NCBI RefSeq assembly: GCF_003182485.1
Contig: NZ_QGTX01000001.1
Location: 496,001 to 560,000, forward strand
Origin: Geodermatophilus normandii
GTDB taxonomy: Bacteria; Actinomycetota; Actinomycetes; Mycobacteriales; Geodermatophilaceae
Direction of reading: 5' to 3'
Length of the DNA stretch: 64,000 nucleotides
Made by a program: the position numbers and the translations under genes. Below the pieces are notes generated by a model that was given only the letters and a program-made list of their open reading frames with translations, did not search any database and had not been told where the DNA came from. Every line of letters begins with the position of its first letter. Within the stretch, counting starts at the first letter, position 1. Positions 35,474 to 44,518 of the stretch are shown piece by piece.

Positions 35474-36121
35474 TCAGGTGCGGGGGTGCACCACGTTCTG
35501 CGCCCCCTCGAGGCCCAGGGCGAGCAGCTCCTCGGCGGCGTCGGCGGCCTCGGCGACCAGCAGGTCGAGCTCCTTGCGCTCGGTCGCGGAGAAGTCCTTG
35601 AGCACGAAGTCGGCCGGGTCCTGCCGGCCGGGCGGGCGGCCGATGCCGACCCGCACGCGCAGGTAGTCCCTGGTCCCGGTCGAGCGGCTGATGGAGCGCA
35701 GGCCGTTGTGGCCGCCCTCGCCGCCGCCGCGCTTGAGGCGCACGGCCGCGAAGGGGATGTCGAGCTCGTCGTGGACGACGACGAGGTCGGCGACCGGCAG
35801 CTTGTGGTAGTCGAGCAGGCCGCGGACGGGACCGCCGGACTCGTTCATGTACGTCGTCGGCCGGGCCAGAACGACGCGGCGGCCGGCCAGGCGTCCCTCG
35901 CCGGCCAGCGCGCGGGCGCGCGCGCCCTTGCCGGCGGTGAGCTTCACGCCGGCGCGCGCGGCGAGCTCGTCGAGCACCATCGCGCCGACGTTGTGCCGGT
36001 TGCCCGCGTAGCCGGGGCCCGGGTTGCCCAGGCCCACGACGAGGAAGGGGCCCTCGGAGGGAGGGGACGCCGCAGGGGCGCCGGCGGTGCCGGCGCCCCT
36101 GCGGGTGGTGCTCTCGGTCAG
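35474..36121 (-). CDS. pth: peptidyl-tRNA hydrolase, probable CTG start
   Basis: It releases peptides from prematurely dropped peptidyl-tRNA in the cytoplasm. Motifs are [21 protein letters not shown] (strand 1, catalytic His region, cited across two stretches), [21 protein letters not shown] and GGHNGLRS. In frame there is no ATG, GTG or TTG between the rplY stop and the first conserved strand. The only GTG (36037) lies inside [10 protein letters not shown] and would delete that strand. CTG at 36121 (followed by ACC GAG) with TGAGG five to six bases upstream gives a 215-residue protein. A strong hairpin lies in the extra N-terminal coding stretch. Confidence 0.85.
   Translation of the reverse strand: MTESTTRRGAGTAGAPAASPPSEGPFLVVGLGNPGPGYAGNRHNVGAMVLDELAARAGVKLTAGKGARARALAGEGRLAGRRVVLARPTTYMNESGGPVRGLLDYHKLPVADLVVVHDELDIPFAAVRLKRGGGEGGHNGLRSISRSTGTRDYLRVRVGIGRPPGRQDPADFVLKDFSATERKELDLLVAEAADAAEELLALGLEGAQNVVHPRT
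36070..36104 (-). terminator. perfect 16-bp hairpin between rplY and conserved pth body
   Basis: The arms at 36070-36085 and 36089-36104 are exact complements with a 3-base loop. It begins 26 bases after the rplY stop. It could end or attenuate rplY transcription before pth, or lie inside the translated N-terminal extension of pth if CTG 36121 is used. No U-tract follows. Confidence 0.55.
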
Positions 36122-36129
36122 CGGGGACC

Positions 36130-36834
36130 TCAGCTGTTCTCGGTCGACTCGATCGACTCGCCGCTGCCCTGCGCCAGCGGCTCGGGGACGACGTCGCCCT
36201 GGCCGACGCCCTCGGCGGCCGGCGCGGACTCCTCGCGCTCGATGCCGGCCTCGGCCTCGGCCTCGGCGAGCTCGGCGTCGAGCTGCTCGGCGGTCGGCGC
36301 ACCGAGGAAGCCGATGACCAGCGCCTCCGGGTCGGTGACCAGCGTGGCGCCGCGCGGGAGGACGAGGTCGCCGGCGGTGATGTTCTGGCCGGCGGTGCGG
36401 CCGGTGACGTCGACCTCGATCGTGTCGGGCAGCGCCGTGGCGTCGGCCTCGATCGAGACGGTGTTGAGCTGGTGGTTGGTGATCGCGTCCACGCCGGGCT
36501 CGCCGACGACGACGAGCGGCACCTCGACGGTCGTCTTCTCGCCGCGGCGAACGGCCAGCAGGTCGACGTGCTCGTGCTGGCGGGTCAGCGGGTCGCGCTG
36601 CACCGACTTGGTGAGCGCGAGGTGCTCGGTGCCGTCGAGGACGACGGTGATCAGGGCGTTGCTGCCCCCGTTGCGCAGGACCGCGGCGAACTCGCGGGCC
36701 GGCAGGGACAGGTGGACGACGTCCTGGCCGTGCCCGTAGAGGACGGCGGGGACGCGGCCCGCGCGGCGGGTCCGGCGGGCGCTGCCCTTGCCGAACTCGG
36801 TGCGGGCCTCGGCGACGAGGCGGTGGTCAGCCAC
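36130..36834 (-). CDS. rplY: 50S ribosomal protein L25/general stress protein Ctc
   Basis: 234 residues, the long (TL5/Ctc) form: an N-terminal L25 domain ([24 protein letters not shown], 5S rRNA-binding) then the beta-rich C-terminal domain ([33 protein letters not shown]) and an acidic Glu/Ala-rich tail. The GTG at 36834 has GAGGAG about nine bases upstream. It binds 5S rRNA in the large subunit. pth follows directly, the common actinobacterial order. Confidence 0.95.
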   Translation of the reverse strand: MADHRLVAEARTEFGKGSARRTRRAGRVPAVLYGHGQDVVHLSLPAREFAAVLRNGGSNALITVVLDGTEHLALTKSVQRDPLTRQHEHVDLLAVRRGEKTTVEVPLVVVGEPGVDAITNHQLNTVSIEADATALPDTIEVDVTGRTAGQNITAGDLVLPRGATLVTDPEALVIGFLGAPTAEQLDAELAEAEAEAGIEREESAPAAEGVGQGDVVPEPLAQGSGESIESTENS

Positions 36835-37077
36835 GGTGGTGTGCTCCTCGGAGGTGGGTTCTGGCGGTGGCCGGCACACGGCGCGGCACACCCCTCGGGG
36901 CACACGCACGTCGATCACGGAGTACGGACGGACCGTCTCCCTCGCCGGGCTCCCGCCGAGTGTACGCGACGCCTCCCGGGTCCCGGGCAGCAGAACGTCC
37001 GCCTGACCAGGCCCCGCGGGTCCCGGCGCAGGTCACCGGGCCGCCACGAGGCACGCCCGGACCCCCCGGGACGCCAC
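36835..37077 (-). promoter_or_regulatory. upstream region of rplY-pth
   Basis: About 240 bases between prs and rplY. No gene was seen. It should hold the rplY promoter; no convincing -35/-10 pair was identified by eye. Confidence 0.3.
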
Positions 37078-37124
37078 CGCGCGGACGGGCGCCGGCGCGC
37101 CCGCCCGCCGCGGGCGTCCGCGCG
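37078..37124 (-). terminator. hairpin immediately after prs
   Basis: CGCGCGGACG (37078-37087) and CGTCCGCGCG (37115-37124) are exact complements. They enclose a GC-rich loop that can fold further. The structure abuts the prs stop codon. Confidence 0.55.
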
Positions 37125-38105
37125 CTAGCTCGCGCCGCCGAAGAGGCTGGTGACCGAGCCGTCCTCGAAGACCTCCTTGATCGCCCGTGCGAGCAGCGGG
37201 GCGATCGAGAGGACGGTGAGCTTGTCGAACTGGCGGGCCGGCTCGATCGGCAGCGTGTTGGTCACGATGACCTCGCTGACGCGGCTGTTCTTCAGCCGGT
37301 CGACCGCCGGGCCCGACAGGACGCCGTGGGTCGCGCAGACGATCACGTCGGCGGCACCGGCCTCGAAGAGCGTCTCGGCGGCCTTCACGATCGTGCCGCC
37401 GGTGTCGATCATGTCGTCGACCAGGATGCAGACCCTGCCCTCGACCTCGCCGACGACGCGGTTGGCGACGACCTCGTTGGGCCGCATCGGGTCGCGGGTC
37501 TTGTGGATGAAGGCCAGCGGGACGCCGCCGAGCTTGTCGCTCCACCGCTCGGAGACCCGCACCCGCCCGGAGTCCGGCGACACGACGGTGATGTCGCGGT
37601 CGCCCCAGCGCTCCTTGACGTGGTCGACCAGCAGGTCGAGGGCGAAGAGGTGGTCGACCGGGCCGTCGAAGAAGCCCTGGATCTGCGCGGTGTGCAGGTC
37701 GACGGTCATCAGCCGGTCGGCACCGGCGGTCTTGAACATGTCGGCGACCAGGCGGGCGGAGATGGGCTCGCGGCCGCGGTGCTTCTTGTCCTGCCGGGCG
37801 TAGGGGAAGAACGGCGCGACGACGGTGATCCGCTTGGCCGACGCGCGCTTGGCGGCGTCGACCATGAGCAGCTGCTCCATGAGCCAGGTGTTGATCGGCG
37901 CGCTGTGGCTCTGCACGATGAAGGCGTCGCAGCCGCGGACGGACTCCTCGAAGCGGACGAACAGCTCGCCGTTGGCGAACTCGTAGGCGGCCGTGGGCGT
38001 CGGCGTGACCCCCAGGTGCCCGGCGATCTCGGCCGCCAGCTCGGGGTAGGCCCGGCCGGAGAAGAGCATCAGGCTCTTGCTCGTCGTCTGTCGGATCGCG
38101 CTCAT
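37125..38105 (-). CDS. prs: ribose-phosphate pyrophosphokinase
   Basis: 326 residues, full length. It makes PRPP from ribose 5-phosphate and ATP for nucleotide, His and Trp synthesis. Visible motifs are the FANGELFVRFEESVRG N-terminal site, QSHSAPINTWLMEQL, PYARQDKKHRGREPISA, MTVDLHTAQIQGFF and the PRPP loop VDDMIDTGGT. The ATG lies 12 bases after the glmU stop, so the two are one operon. Confidence 0.97.
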   Translation of the reverse strand: MSAIRQTTSKSLMLFSGRAYPELAAEIAGHLGVTPTPTAAYEFANGELFVRFEESVRGCDAFIVQSHSAPINTWLMEQLLMVDAAKRASAKRITVVAPFFPYARQDKKHRGREPISARLVADMFKTAGADRLMTVDLHTAQIQGFFDGPVDHLFALDLLVDHVKERWGDRDITVVSPDSGRVRVSERWSDKLGGVPLAFIHKTRDPMRPNEVVANRVVGEVEGRVCILVDDMIDTGGTIVKAAETLFEAGAADVIVCATHGVLSGPAVDRLKNSRVSEVIVTNTLPIEPARQFDKLTVLSIAPLLARAIKEVFEDGSVTSLFGGAS

Positions 38106-38117
38106 GAGCTCACTGCC

Positions 38118-39617
38118 TCACTGCTGGTCGTCGGCCACGGGCCGGGCCGGCTGGTCCGGGACATCGGTCGCGGGCCGGCTGGCGGCCACTGCTCCTCTGG
38201 CTGCCGACGCGGCCTGCGCGGCGGCAGTCCCAGGGCGTCGGCGTTCCACCCAGCCTGCCACATTCCGCTGACGGGCCCGCGCCACACCCATGGCTCCCGG
38301 CGGGACGTCCTGCGTGATGACCGAGCCCGCGGCGGTGTAGGCGCCGTCCCCGATGGTGACCGGGGCGACCAGCATCGTGTCCGATCCCACACGCACCTCG
38401 TCGCCGACGGTCGTGTGGCTCTTGGTCACGCCGTCGTAGTTCACGAAGACCGTCGCCGCGCCGATGTTCGACCCGCGGCCGATCGTCGCGTCGCCCACGT
38501 AGGACAGGTGCGGCACCTTCGACCCCTCGCCGACCACGGCGTTCTTGGTCTCCACGAACGCGCCGACCTTGGCGTCGGCGGCCAGCCGGGTGCCCGGCCG
38601 CAGGTAGCTGAACGGGCCGACGGCCGCCCGGGGCCCGACCTCGGCCGAGCTGCAGTGCGAGCGGACCACGGTGGCGCCCTCCCCCACCGTGCAGTCGGTG
38701 AGCGTGGTGTCCGGGCCGACGACGGCCCCGGCGGCCACGGTCGTCGTCCCGTGCAGTTGGACGCCGGGCAGCAACCGGGCTCCCGGGAGGACGGCGGCGG
38801 TGACGTCGACCCAGGTGGTCGCCGGGTCGACGACGGTGACGCCCGCGACCATGAGGGCGTCGAGCACGCGGTCGTTGAGGGTGCGCCGCCGCGCGGCGAG
38901 CTCGCGCTGGTCGTTGCAGCCGAGGACGTCGGCCGGGTCCTGGGCGGGGACGGCGGCCACGGGGGCGCCGCCCTCGACCAGCGGCGCGAGCGCGTCGGTC
39001 AGGTACTGCTCGCCCTGGGCGTTGTCGGTGGACAGCCCGGCCAGCACCCGGCGCAGCGTGGCGGCGTTGGCGACGTAGACGCCCGCGTTGACCTCGCGGA
39101 TCGTCCGCTGCTCGTCGGTCGCGTCCTTCTCCTCGACGATGGCCCGCGGCGCGCCGTCGGCACCCCGCACGATGCGGCCGAGCCCGGCCGGGTCGTCGAC
39201 CTCGGCGGTCAGCACGGTGAAGACGCTCCCGGCGGCGGAGTGCGCGGCCACCAGCGCACCCAGCGTGGCGGGGGTGAGCAGCGGGGCGTCGCCGTTGACC
39301 ACGAGCACCGGGCCCTCGAGGTCGGGGACGGCGTCCAGCGCGACGCGGGCGGCGTGTCCCGAGCCGCGCTGCTCCTCCTGCAGCACCGGGCGGGCGTCGG
39401 GCGCGACCGCGGCCAGGTGCTCCTCGACGGCCTCCCGCCCGGAGCCGACGACGACCAGGGTGGTGCCGGCTCCCAGCGGCGCGGCCGCGGCGAGGACGTG
39501 GCCGAGCATGCTGCGCCCGCCGAGCTCGTGCAGGACCTTCGGGGTGGCCGACCGCATCCGGGTGCCCTGGCCGGCGGCCAGGACGACGACGGCGGCGACT
39601 GCCTGCTGCGGGCTCAC
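38118..39617 (-). CDS. glmU: bifunctional UDP-GlcNAc pyrophosphorylase / GlcN-1-P acetyltransferase
   Basis: 499 residues. The N-terminal uridyltransferase has VVVLAAGQGTRMRSATPK, VVNGDAPLL and VYVANAATL. The C-terminal left-handed beta-helix acetyltransferase has DPATTWVD, GPFSYLRPGTRLA, VETKNAVVG and NYDGVTKSHT. It makes UDP-GlcNAc for peptidoglycan and for the exopolysaccharide enzymes nearby. GTG 39617 is chosen for GAGGAG upstream and because it starts just before the first conserved strand; the upstream frame is repeat-derived. Confidence 0.97.
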   Translation of the reverse strand: MSPQQAVAAVVVLAAGQGTRMRSATPKVLHELGGRSMLGHVLAAAAPLGAGTTLVVVGSGREAVEEHLAAVAPDARPVLQEEQRGSGHAARVALDAVPDLEGPVLVVNGDAPLLTPATLGALVAAHSAAGSVFTVLTAEVDDPAGLGRIVRGADGAPRAIVEEKDATDEQRTIREVNAGVYVANAATLRRVLAGLSTDNAQGEQYLTDALAPLVEGGAPVAAVPAQDPADVLGCNDQRELAARRRTLNDRVLDALMVAGVTVVDPATTWVDVTAAVLPGARLLPGVQLHGTTTVAAGAVVGPDTTLTDCTVGEGATVVRSHCSSAEVGPRAAVGPFSYLRPGTRLAADAKVGAFVETKNAVVGEGSKVPHLSYVGDATIGRGSNIGAATVFVNYDGVTKSHTTVGDEVRVGSDTMLVAPVTIGDGAYTAAGSVITQDVPPGAMGVARARQRNVAGWVERRRPGTAAAQAASAARGAVAASRPATDVPDQPARPVADDQQ

Positions 39618-39645
39618 GGAACTCCTCGGGACGGTGGGGGGCTGC

Positions 39646-39703
39646 TGCCGGCCGGACCTGTGCCGGCCGGACCTCTGCGGGTCGGACCCTGCCGGCCGGA
39701 CCT
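39646..39703. repeat. short tandem repeat between tRNA-Gln and glmU
   Basis: Three exact copies of TGCCGGCCGGACCT lie at 39646-39659, 39661-39674 and 39690-39703. A degenerate copy at 39676-39689 gives a period of 14-15 bases. The array fills the leader between the tRNA 3' end and the glmU ribosome-binding site. Confidence 0.9.
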
Positions 39704-39706
39704 CTG

Positions 39707-39779
39707 CTGGGGGACTCGGACTCGAACCGAGACTTCCCGGCTCCAAAGGCCGGCGGGCTGCCGATTACCCCATCCCCCA
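39707..39779 (-). tRNA. tRNA-Gln (UUG)
   Basis: A 73-nt cloverleaf on the - strand. The acceptor arm TGGGGGA pairs with TCCCCCA and the discriminator is G. The anticodon loop CTTTGGA gives anticodon UUG, and the T-loop is GGTTCGAGTCC-like. No 3' CCA is encoded. A tRNA-Gln upstream of glmU is also found in mycobacteria. Confidence 0.95.
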
Positions 39780-39969
39780 CCGCGCGCCGTCCCCGCACGG
39801 CACCGCGTGGGACGAGCCTAGGGCGCGCGTCCGGCCCGGGCACGGGAGCCGGGGTCCCGGGGACGGGCCCTCGGAGGAGCGGCCGCTCCTACGGTGACGT
39901 AGGTTACGGCCTCGTAGCCGCCGGTCGCCGGACGCGCGCGGCCCGCGACGGACGACCCCTGGAGGCCAC

Positions 39970-40953
39970 GTGTCCGCCCCTTCCCTCACCCGGCCGACGG
40001 CCTTCACCCCCGCGGACCCGGACCGGGGTCTGCCGGCCAACGCCTACGGGAAGGAGAAGGGCCACCTCGAGCAGCTGGTCCTGTACGTCTTCGTCGTCAT
40101 CCCGTTCCTCGCCCTCGCCGCGATCGTGCCGGTCGTGTGGGGCTGGGGGATGTCCTGGCTCGACGTCGCGCTGTTCGCCGCGTTCTACTTCGTGCCCCTG
40201 CTCGGCGTGACCGTCGGCTACCACCGCTACTTCACGCACGGCTCCTTCAAGGCGACGCGGCCGCTGCGCATCGCGCTGGCGATCGTCGGCTGCATGGCGA
40301 TCCAGGGTCCGGTCGTGCAGTGGGTGGCCGACCACCGCCGGCACCACGCCTTCTCCGACCGCGAGGGCGACCCGCACTCGCCGTGGCGCTACGGCACCGA
40401 CACCCGCGCCCTGCTCAGGGGCATGTTCCACGCCCACCTCGGCTGGCTGTTCGACCGCCGCCAGACCAACGCCGCCCGCTACGCCCCCGACCTGCTCAAG
40501 GACCGCGGCCTGACGATCACCAGCCGGCTGTTCAGCCTGTGGGCGTTCCTGAGCCTGGCCCTGCCCGCCGCGATCGGCGGCCTGGTGACCGGCAGCTGGG
40601 CCGGCGCGTGGAGCGCGTTCTTCTGGGCCGGGCTGGTCCGCACCGGGCTGCTGCACCACGTCACCTGGTCGATCAACTCGATCTGCCACGTGGTGGGCAA
40701 CCGGCCGTTCGCCTCGCGCGACCGCGCCACCAACTTCTGGCCGCTGGCGATCCTCAGCGCCGGCGAGTCCTGGCACAACCTGCACCACGCCGACCCGACC
40801 TGCGCCCGCCACGGCGTCCTGCGCGGCCAGATCGACATCAGCGCCCGCGTGATCTGGGTGTTCGAGAAGCTCGGCTGGGCGCACTCGGTCAAGTGGCCCG
40901 ACCCGGTCCGCCTGGCCGCCAAGCGCGTCCCTGCCGCGAGCGCCGCCTCCTGA
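39970..40953 (+). CDS. acyl-CoA / fatty-acid desaturase (delta-9 type)
   Basis: 327 residues, a membrane di-iron desaturase. The three His boxes are in order: HRYFTH near residue 86, HRRHH near 123 and HNLHH near 264, with membrane pairs between. It introduces a cis double bond in fatty acyl chains. GTG 39970 is preceded by GGAGG at close spacing. A possible -10 (TAGGTT, 39900-39905) lies about 65 bases upstream. The TetR gene follows without a gap, so it probably regulates this gene and membrane fluidity. Confidence 0.95.
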   Translation: MSAPSLTRPTAFTPADPDRGLPANAYGKEKGHLEQLVLYVFVVIPFLALAAIVPVVWGWGMSWLDVALFAAFYFVPLLGVTVGYHRYFTHGSFKATRPLRIALAIVGCMAIQGPVVQWVADHRRHHAFSDREGDPHSPWRYGTDTRALLRGMFHAHLGWLFDRRQTNAARYAPDLLKDRGLTITSRLFSLWAFLSLALPAAIGGLVTGSWAGAWSAFFWAGLVRTGLLHHVTWSINSICHVVGNRPFASRDRATNFWPLAILSAGESWHNLHHADPTCARHGVLRGQIDISARVIWVFEKLGWAHSVKWPDPVRLAAKRVPAASAAS

Positions 40954-41579
40954 GCGACGCCGGGGCGCCCCGGCCCCGGCGCCGGCCCCGGATGACCGCG
41001 GCGCAGCGGCGGGAGCAGCTCGTCGCGGTCGGCCGGGAGGTGTTCGCCCAGCGCGGCTACGAGGCGACCTCGATCGAGGAGCTGGCCGCCCGCGCCGACG
41101 TGAGCAAGCCGGTCGTGTACGAGCACTTCGGCGGCAAGGAGGGGCTCTACGCCGTCGTCGTCGACCGGGAGATGGAGCGGGTGCTCGACCGCTTCACCTC
41201 GGCCCTCGCCGCGGGCGGCAGCTCGCGGGCGCTGCTCGAGCGCGCGGCGCTGGCGCTGCTCGACTACGTCGAGGAGGACACCGCCGGCTTCCGCGTGCTC
41301 TCCCGCGACTCCCCCGGGTCGTACTCCTCGCTGATCGGCGAGCTCGCCCGGCGCGTCGAGCACCTGCTGGGCGAGCGGTTGGGCGAGCGCGGCTACGACC
41401 CGCTGGTGGCCGCGCTCTACAGCCAGGCGCTGGTCGGGATGGTCGCGCAGGTGGGCCAGTGGTGGCTGGAGACCCGCTCGCCGGGCAAGGCCGAGGTGGC
41501 CGCCCGCCTGGTCGACCTCGCCTTCGCGGGGCTCTCCCGCCTCGACCCCGAGCCCGCCCTGCGGCACGGGGGCGACTGA
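40950..41579 (+). CDS. TetR/AcrR family regulator
   Basis: A 195-residue form begins at ATG 40992. A 209-residue form beginning at CTG 40950 overlaps the desaturase stop (CTGA), in the same way that GTGA overlaps link other genes here. The HTH is IEELAARADVSKPVVYEHFGGKEGLY near residues 20-50 of the ATG form (cited in part: DVSKPVVYEHFGGKEG); the C-terminal ligand/dimer domain ends at LSRLDPEPALRHGGD. The ATG has no ribosome-binding site. It is probably a repressor of the desaturase operon. Confidence 0.88.
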   Translation: MSDAGAPRPRRRPRMTAAQRREQLVAVGREVFAQRGYEATSIEELAARADVSKPVVYEHFGGKEGLYAVVVDREMERVLDRFTSALAAGGSSRALLERAALALLDYVEEDTAGFRVLSRDSPGSYSSLIGELARRVEHLLGERLGERGYDPLVAALYSQALVGMVAQVGQWWLETRSPGKAEVAARLVDLAFAGLSRLDPEPALRHGGD

Positions 41580-41587
41580 GCCGTCGC

Positions 41588-42547
41588 TCAGCCCACGAGG
41601 CGGGCGCCGGGCACCGGCCCGTGCACGACGCGGACGGTGCGGAACAGGCCCTCCCCGGCGAGGACGGCGGCCAGGCGCACCGCGGCGTCCTCGTCCGCGG
41701 CGAGCGCCGCCACCGTCGGGCCCGAGCCGCTGACCACCGCGGCGGCGGCACCGGCGTCGGTGGCGCCGCGCAGGGCACGGCGCAGCGCGGGCCGCAGCGA
41801 CACCGCGGGGGCCTGGAGGTCGTTGGCCAGGGCCGCGGCCAGGGCCTCGACCGGCCCGCTGCGCAGCGCGGCGACCACCGGCTCGGGCGAGGGGAAGGCG
41901 GCGCCGTCGGGCAGCCGCCCCTCGGCCCGCAGCCGGTCGAGCTCGGCGTAGACCGCCGGGGTGGACAGCCCACCCCCGGCGATGCCGAGCACCCAGTGCC
42001 ACGGCCGCCGGGCGAGGACGGGCGTGAGCCGCTCCCCGCGGCCGTTGCCGATCGCGACCCCGCCGGCCAGGGAGAACGGCACGTCGCTCCCCAGCTGCGC
42101 GGCCAGGGCGGTGAGGTCGCCGCGGGTGGCGTGGGTGCCCCACAGCGCGTCGAGGGCGACCAGCGCGGCCGCGGCGTCGGCGCTGCCCCCGGCCAGCCCC
42201 GCGGCGGCCGGGATGGCCTTGTCGACGGCGATGGCGGCGTCGGGGGCGACCCCCGCGTGGTCGGCGAGCAGCTCGGCGGCCCGCCACACCAGGTTGCGCC
42301 GGTCGGTGGGCACCGGGTCGGGCCCGTCGGCGCCCTCGCCGGTCACCGTGACCGACAGCCCCTCGCCGCGGCGCACGGTCACCGTGTCCAGCAGCGAGAC
42401 GGCCAGGTAGACCGTCTGCAGGTCGTGGTAGCCGTCCTCGCGCAGCGGGCCGACCGCCAGCGAGACGTTGACCTTGGCGGGGGCGTGGGCGGACACCGCG
42501 CCGTCGCCGCGGGTGTGCCCGGGGCCGCCGGCGGTCGACCAGGTCAC
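41588..42547 (-). CDS. ispE: 4-diphosphocytidyl-2-C-methyl-D-erythritol kinase
   Basis: 319 residues, GHMP kinase fold: [12 protein letters not shown] at the N-terminus, the ATP loop [20 protein letters not shown] and a late [13 protein letters not shown]. It phosphorylates CDP-ME in the methylerythritol phosphate pathway to isoprenoids. GTG 42547 overlaps the ksgA stop (GTGA); a start 17 codons later (just before SAHAPAKV) is also possible. It converges on the TetR gene. Confidence 0.95.
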   Translation of the reverse strand: MTWSTAGGPGHTRGDGAVSAHAPAKVNVSLAVGPLREDGYHDLQTVYLAVSLLDTVTVRRGEGLSVTVTGEGADGPDPVPTDRRNLVWRAAELLADHAGVAPDAAIAVDKAIPAAAGLAGGSADAAAALVALDALWGTHATRGDLTALAAQLGSDVPFSLAGGVAIGNGRGERLTPVLARRPWHWVLGIAGGGLSTPAVYAELDRLRAEGRLPDGAAFPSPEPVVAALRSGPVEALAAALANDLQAPAVSLRPALRRALRGATDAGAAAAVVSGSGPTVAALAADEDAAVRLAAVLAGEGLFRTVRVVHGPVPGARLVG

Positions 42548-43398
42548 GGCGCCGTCGCCGCCAGCCGCGCGAAGTCGGCCACCGAGAGCTGCTCGCCGCG
42601 GGTGGTGGGGTCGATGCCGGCCGCCCGCAGCCGCTGCTCGGCCGCGGCCGGGCTGCCCGCCCAGCGGGCGAGGGCCGCGCGCAGGCCCTTGCGGCGCATG
42701 GCGAACGCGGCGTCGACGACGGCGAACGTCGCGGCCCGGTCGCCCGGTGGCGGGTCGTGCCGGTCGAGGGCGACCAGCCCGGAGTCGACGTTGGGCTCGG
42801 GCCAGAACACGCGGCGGCCGACGCTGCCGGCCCGGCGGGCGGTGCCGTACCAGGCGGCCTTGACCGACGGCACGCCGTAGGCGGCGCTGCCGGGGGGTGC
42901 GGCCAGCCGGTCGGCGACCTCGGCCTGGACGAGCACCAGGGCGCGCCGCAGGGAGGGCAGCAGCTCGAGCAGGTGCAGGAGGACGGGCACGGCCACGTTG
43001 TACGGCAGGTTGGCCACGAGCGCCGTGGGAGGCGGTCCGGGGAGGTCGGTCACCCGCAGCGCGTCGGCCTCGACGACGGTCAGCCGGCCGGCGAGGTCGG
43101 GCCGGCGCGCGGCCACCGTGTCGGGCAGCAGGGCGGCCAGCCGCGGGTCGATCTCGACGGCGGTGACGGCCGCGACGGCGGGCAGCAGGCCGAGGGTCAG
43201 CGAGCCCAGCCCCGGGCCGACCTCGAGGACGACGTCGTCGGGCCGCAGCTCGGCGGTGCGCACGATCCGCCGGATGGTGTTGGCGTCGTGCAGGAAGTTC
43301 TGCCCGAGCGTCTTGGTGGGACGCAGACCGAGCTGCTGGGCCAGCTCGCGGATCGCGGCCGGGCCCAGCAGCCCGTCGGTCTGCTCGGGGGTGCTCAG
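42544..43398 (-). CDS. ksgA: 16S rRNA dimethyladenosine transferase, probable CTG start
   Basis: It dimethylates the two adjacent adenines near the 3' end of 16S rRNA. From CTG 43398 the protein is 284 residues, the usual length. [21 protein letters not shown] is the conserved N-terminus (quoted in parts: TLGQNFLHD); [16 protein letters not shown] is the SAM motif and [20 protein letters not shown] the catalytic NLPY motif. No ATG, GTG or TTG exists in frame between the rpf stop and LGQNF. The first GTG (43263) would delete the essential N-terminus. It sits in an operon rpf-ksgA-ispE. Confidence 0.9.
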   Translation of the reverse strand: MSTPEQTDGLLGPAAIRELAQQLGLRPTKTLGQNFLHDANTIRRIVRTAELRPDDVVLEVGPGLGSLTLGLLPAVAAVTAVEIDPRLAALLPDTVAARRPDLAGRLTVVEADALRVTDLPGPPPTALVANLPYNVAVPVLLHLLELLPSLRRALVLVQAEVADRLAAPPGSAAYGVPSVKAAWYGTARRAGSVGRRVFWPEPNVDSGLVALDRHDPPPGDRAATFAVVDAAFAMRRKGLRAALARWAGSPAAAEQRLRAAGIDPTTRGEQLSVADFARLAATAP

Positions 43399-43408
43399 CG
43401 GCGTCTCG

Positions 43409-44518
43409 TCAGCTGAACAGGCGCGGGCCGCAGTGCGGCCACTGACCGGCGCCGGAGCGCTGGTACAGCAGCTGCGCGCGGTGGGTCTGCTCGTCGGGCG
43501 AGGCCTGCGACGGCAGGCCTGTCCCGCCGACCGACTGCCACGTGCCGACCGAGAACTGGTAGAGGCCGTGGTACCGGCCGGTGGAGCTGACCGCGTTCGC
43601 GCGGCCGCCGGACTCGCACTGGGCCAGCGCCGCCCAGTTCAGCCCGTCGGCGGAGGGGGCGTTGCCGCTGCTGGCGGCCGGGGCCGGGCGCTCCTTGGTG
43701 CCGACGCTGACGAGCTCGTCGACCGCGGGCCGGGTCACGGCGGTGTCCAGCTGCTCGCGGGTGGTCGGCACGCCGTCGACGTAGGTGACCCGGAACGTGG
43801 TGGCCTGCTCGCCCTCCACGCCCTCCTGGGTGACGGTCCGGGTCCCCTCGAGGGCCTCGGGGTCGTCGGTCTCGACGGTCCGGTAGTCGACGGCGGCGGT
43901 GACGACCTCCTCGACCACCTGCACGCGGTAGACCTGCAGCCGCATCGCGTTGAGCAGCGGCTGGGTGGCGAACAGGCTCAGGCGGTCGTCCGGCCCGAGG
44001 CTCACGCCCTCCTCGGCCAGCAGGTCGCCGGCGGTCGCGGCCGTGGTGGTGACCACCCGGGTGCCGCCGTCGACGACCAGCGTCACGTCCTTGGGGGTGG
44101 TGATCGACAGCTCCATGCCGTCGAGCGGGAGCCGCTCGCTGCGGCTGGCCGACAGCACCATGTCCTCGGCGCGGTAGCCGAGCTGGTCGAGGGCCTCGTC
44201 CACCGACAGTGCGGTCACGTAGACCTCGCGGGCGACGCCGTCGACGGTGAGCTGCAGCGGGCGGGCGCGGTTGACCACGACCGTGTCACCGTCACCGACC
44301 GCGGCCTCGGGGGCGGGGAGGACGACGTCGTGCGACTGCGTCTGCAGCCCCTCCTCCTCGAGCACCTCCCCGACGGTGTCGGCGTAGGTGCTGACCTCGC
44401 GGGCCTGGCCGTCCACGGTGAGGGTGAGCGACTTCTGCGCGGCGAACCAGGCCACGGACCCGCCCACCAGTCCGAGCAGGACGAGGGCGCAGAGGGCGAG
44501 CTTCAGCGTTCGGGGCAC
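43409..44518 (-). CDS. rpfB: resuscitation-promoting factor, RpfB type
   Basis: 369 residues. A membrane/signal segment ([19 protein letters not shown]) is followed by three DUF348 repeats ([45 protein letters not shown]), a G5 domain and the C-terminal transglycosylase-like Rpf domain with [18 protein letters not shown] and [15 protein letters not shown]. It cleaves peptidoglycan to permit regrowth from dormancy. The GTG at 44518 has GGAAG upstream. The ksgA gene begins 10 bases after its stop. Confidence 0.95.
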   Translation of the reverse strand: MPRTLKLALCALVLLGLVGGSVAWFAAQKSLTLTVDGQAREVSTYADTVGEVLEEEGLQTQSHDVVLPAPEAAVGDGDTVVVNRARPLQLTVDGVAREVYVTALSVDEALDQLGYRAEDMVLSASRSERLPLDGMELSITTPKDVTLVVDGGTRVVTTTAATAGDLLAEEGVSLGPDDRLSLFATQPLLNAMRLQVYRVQVVEEVVTAAVDYRTVETDDPEALEGTRTVTQEGVEGEQATTFRVTYVDGVPTTREQLDTAVTRPAVDELVSVGTKERPAPAASSGNAPSADGLNWAALAQCESGGRANAVSSTGRYHGLYQFSVGTWQSVGGTGLPSQASPDEQTHRAQLLYQRSGAGQWPHCGPRLFS

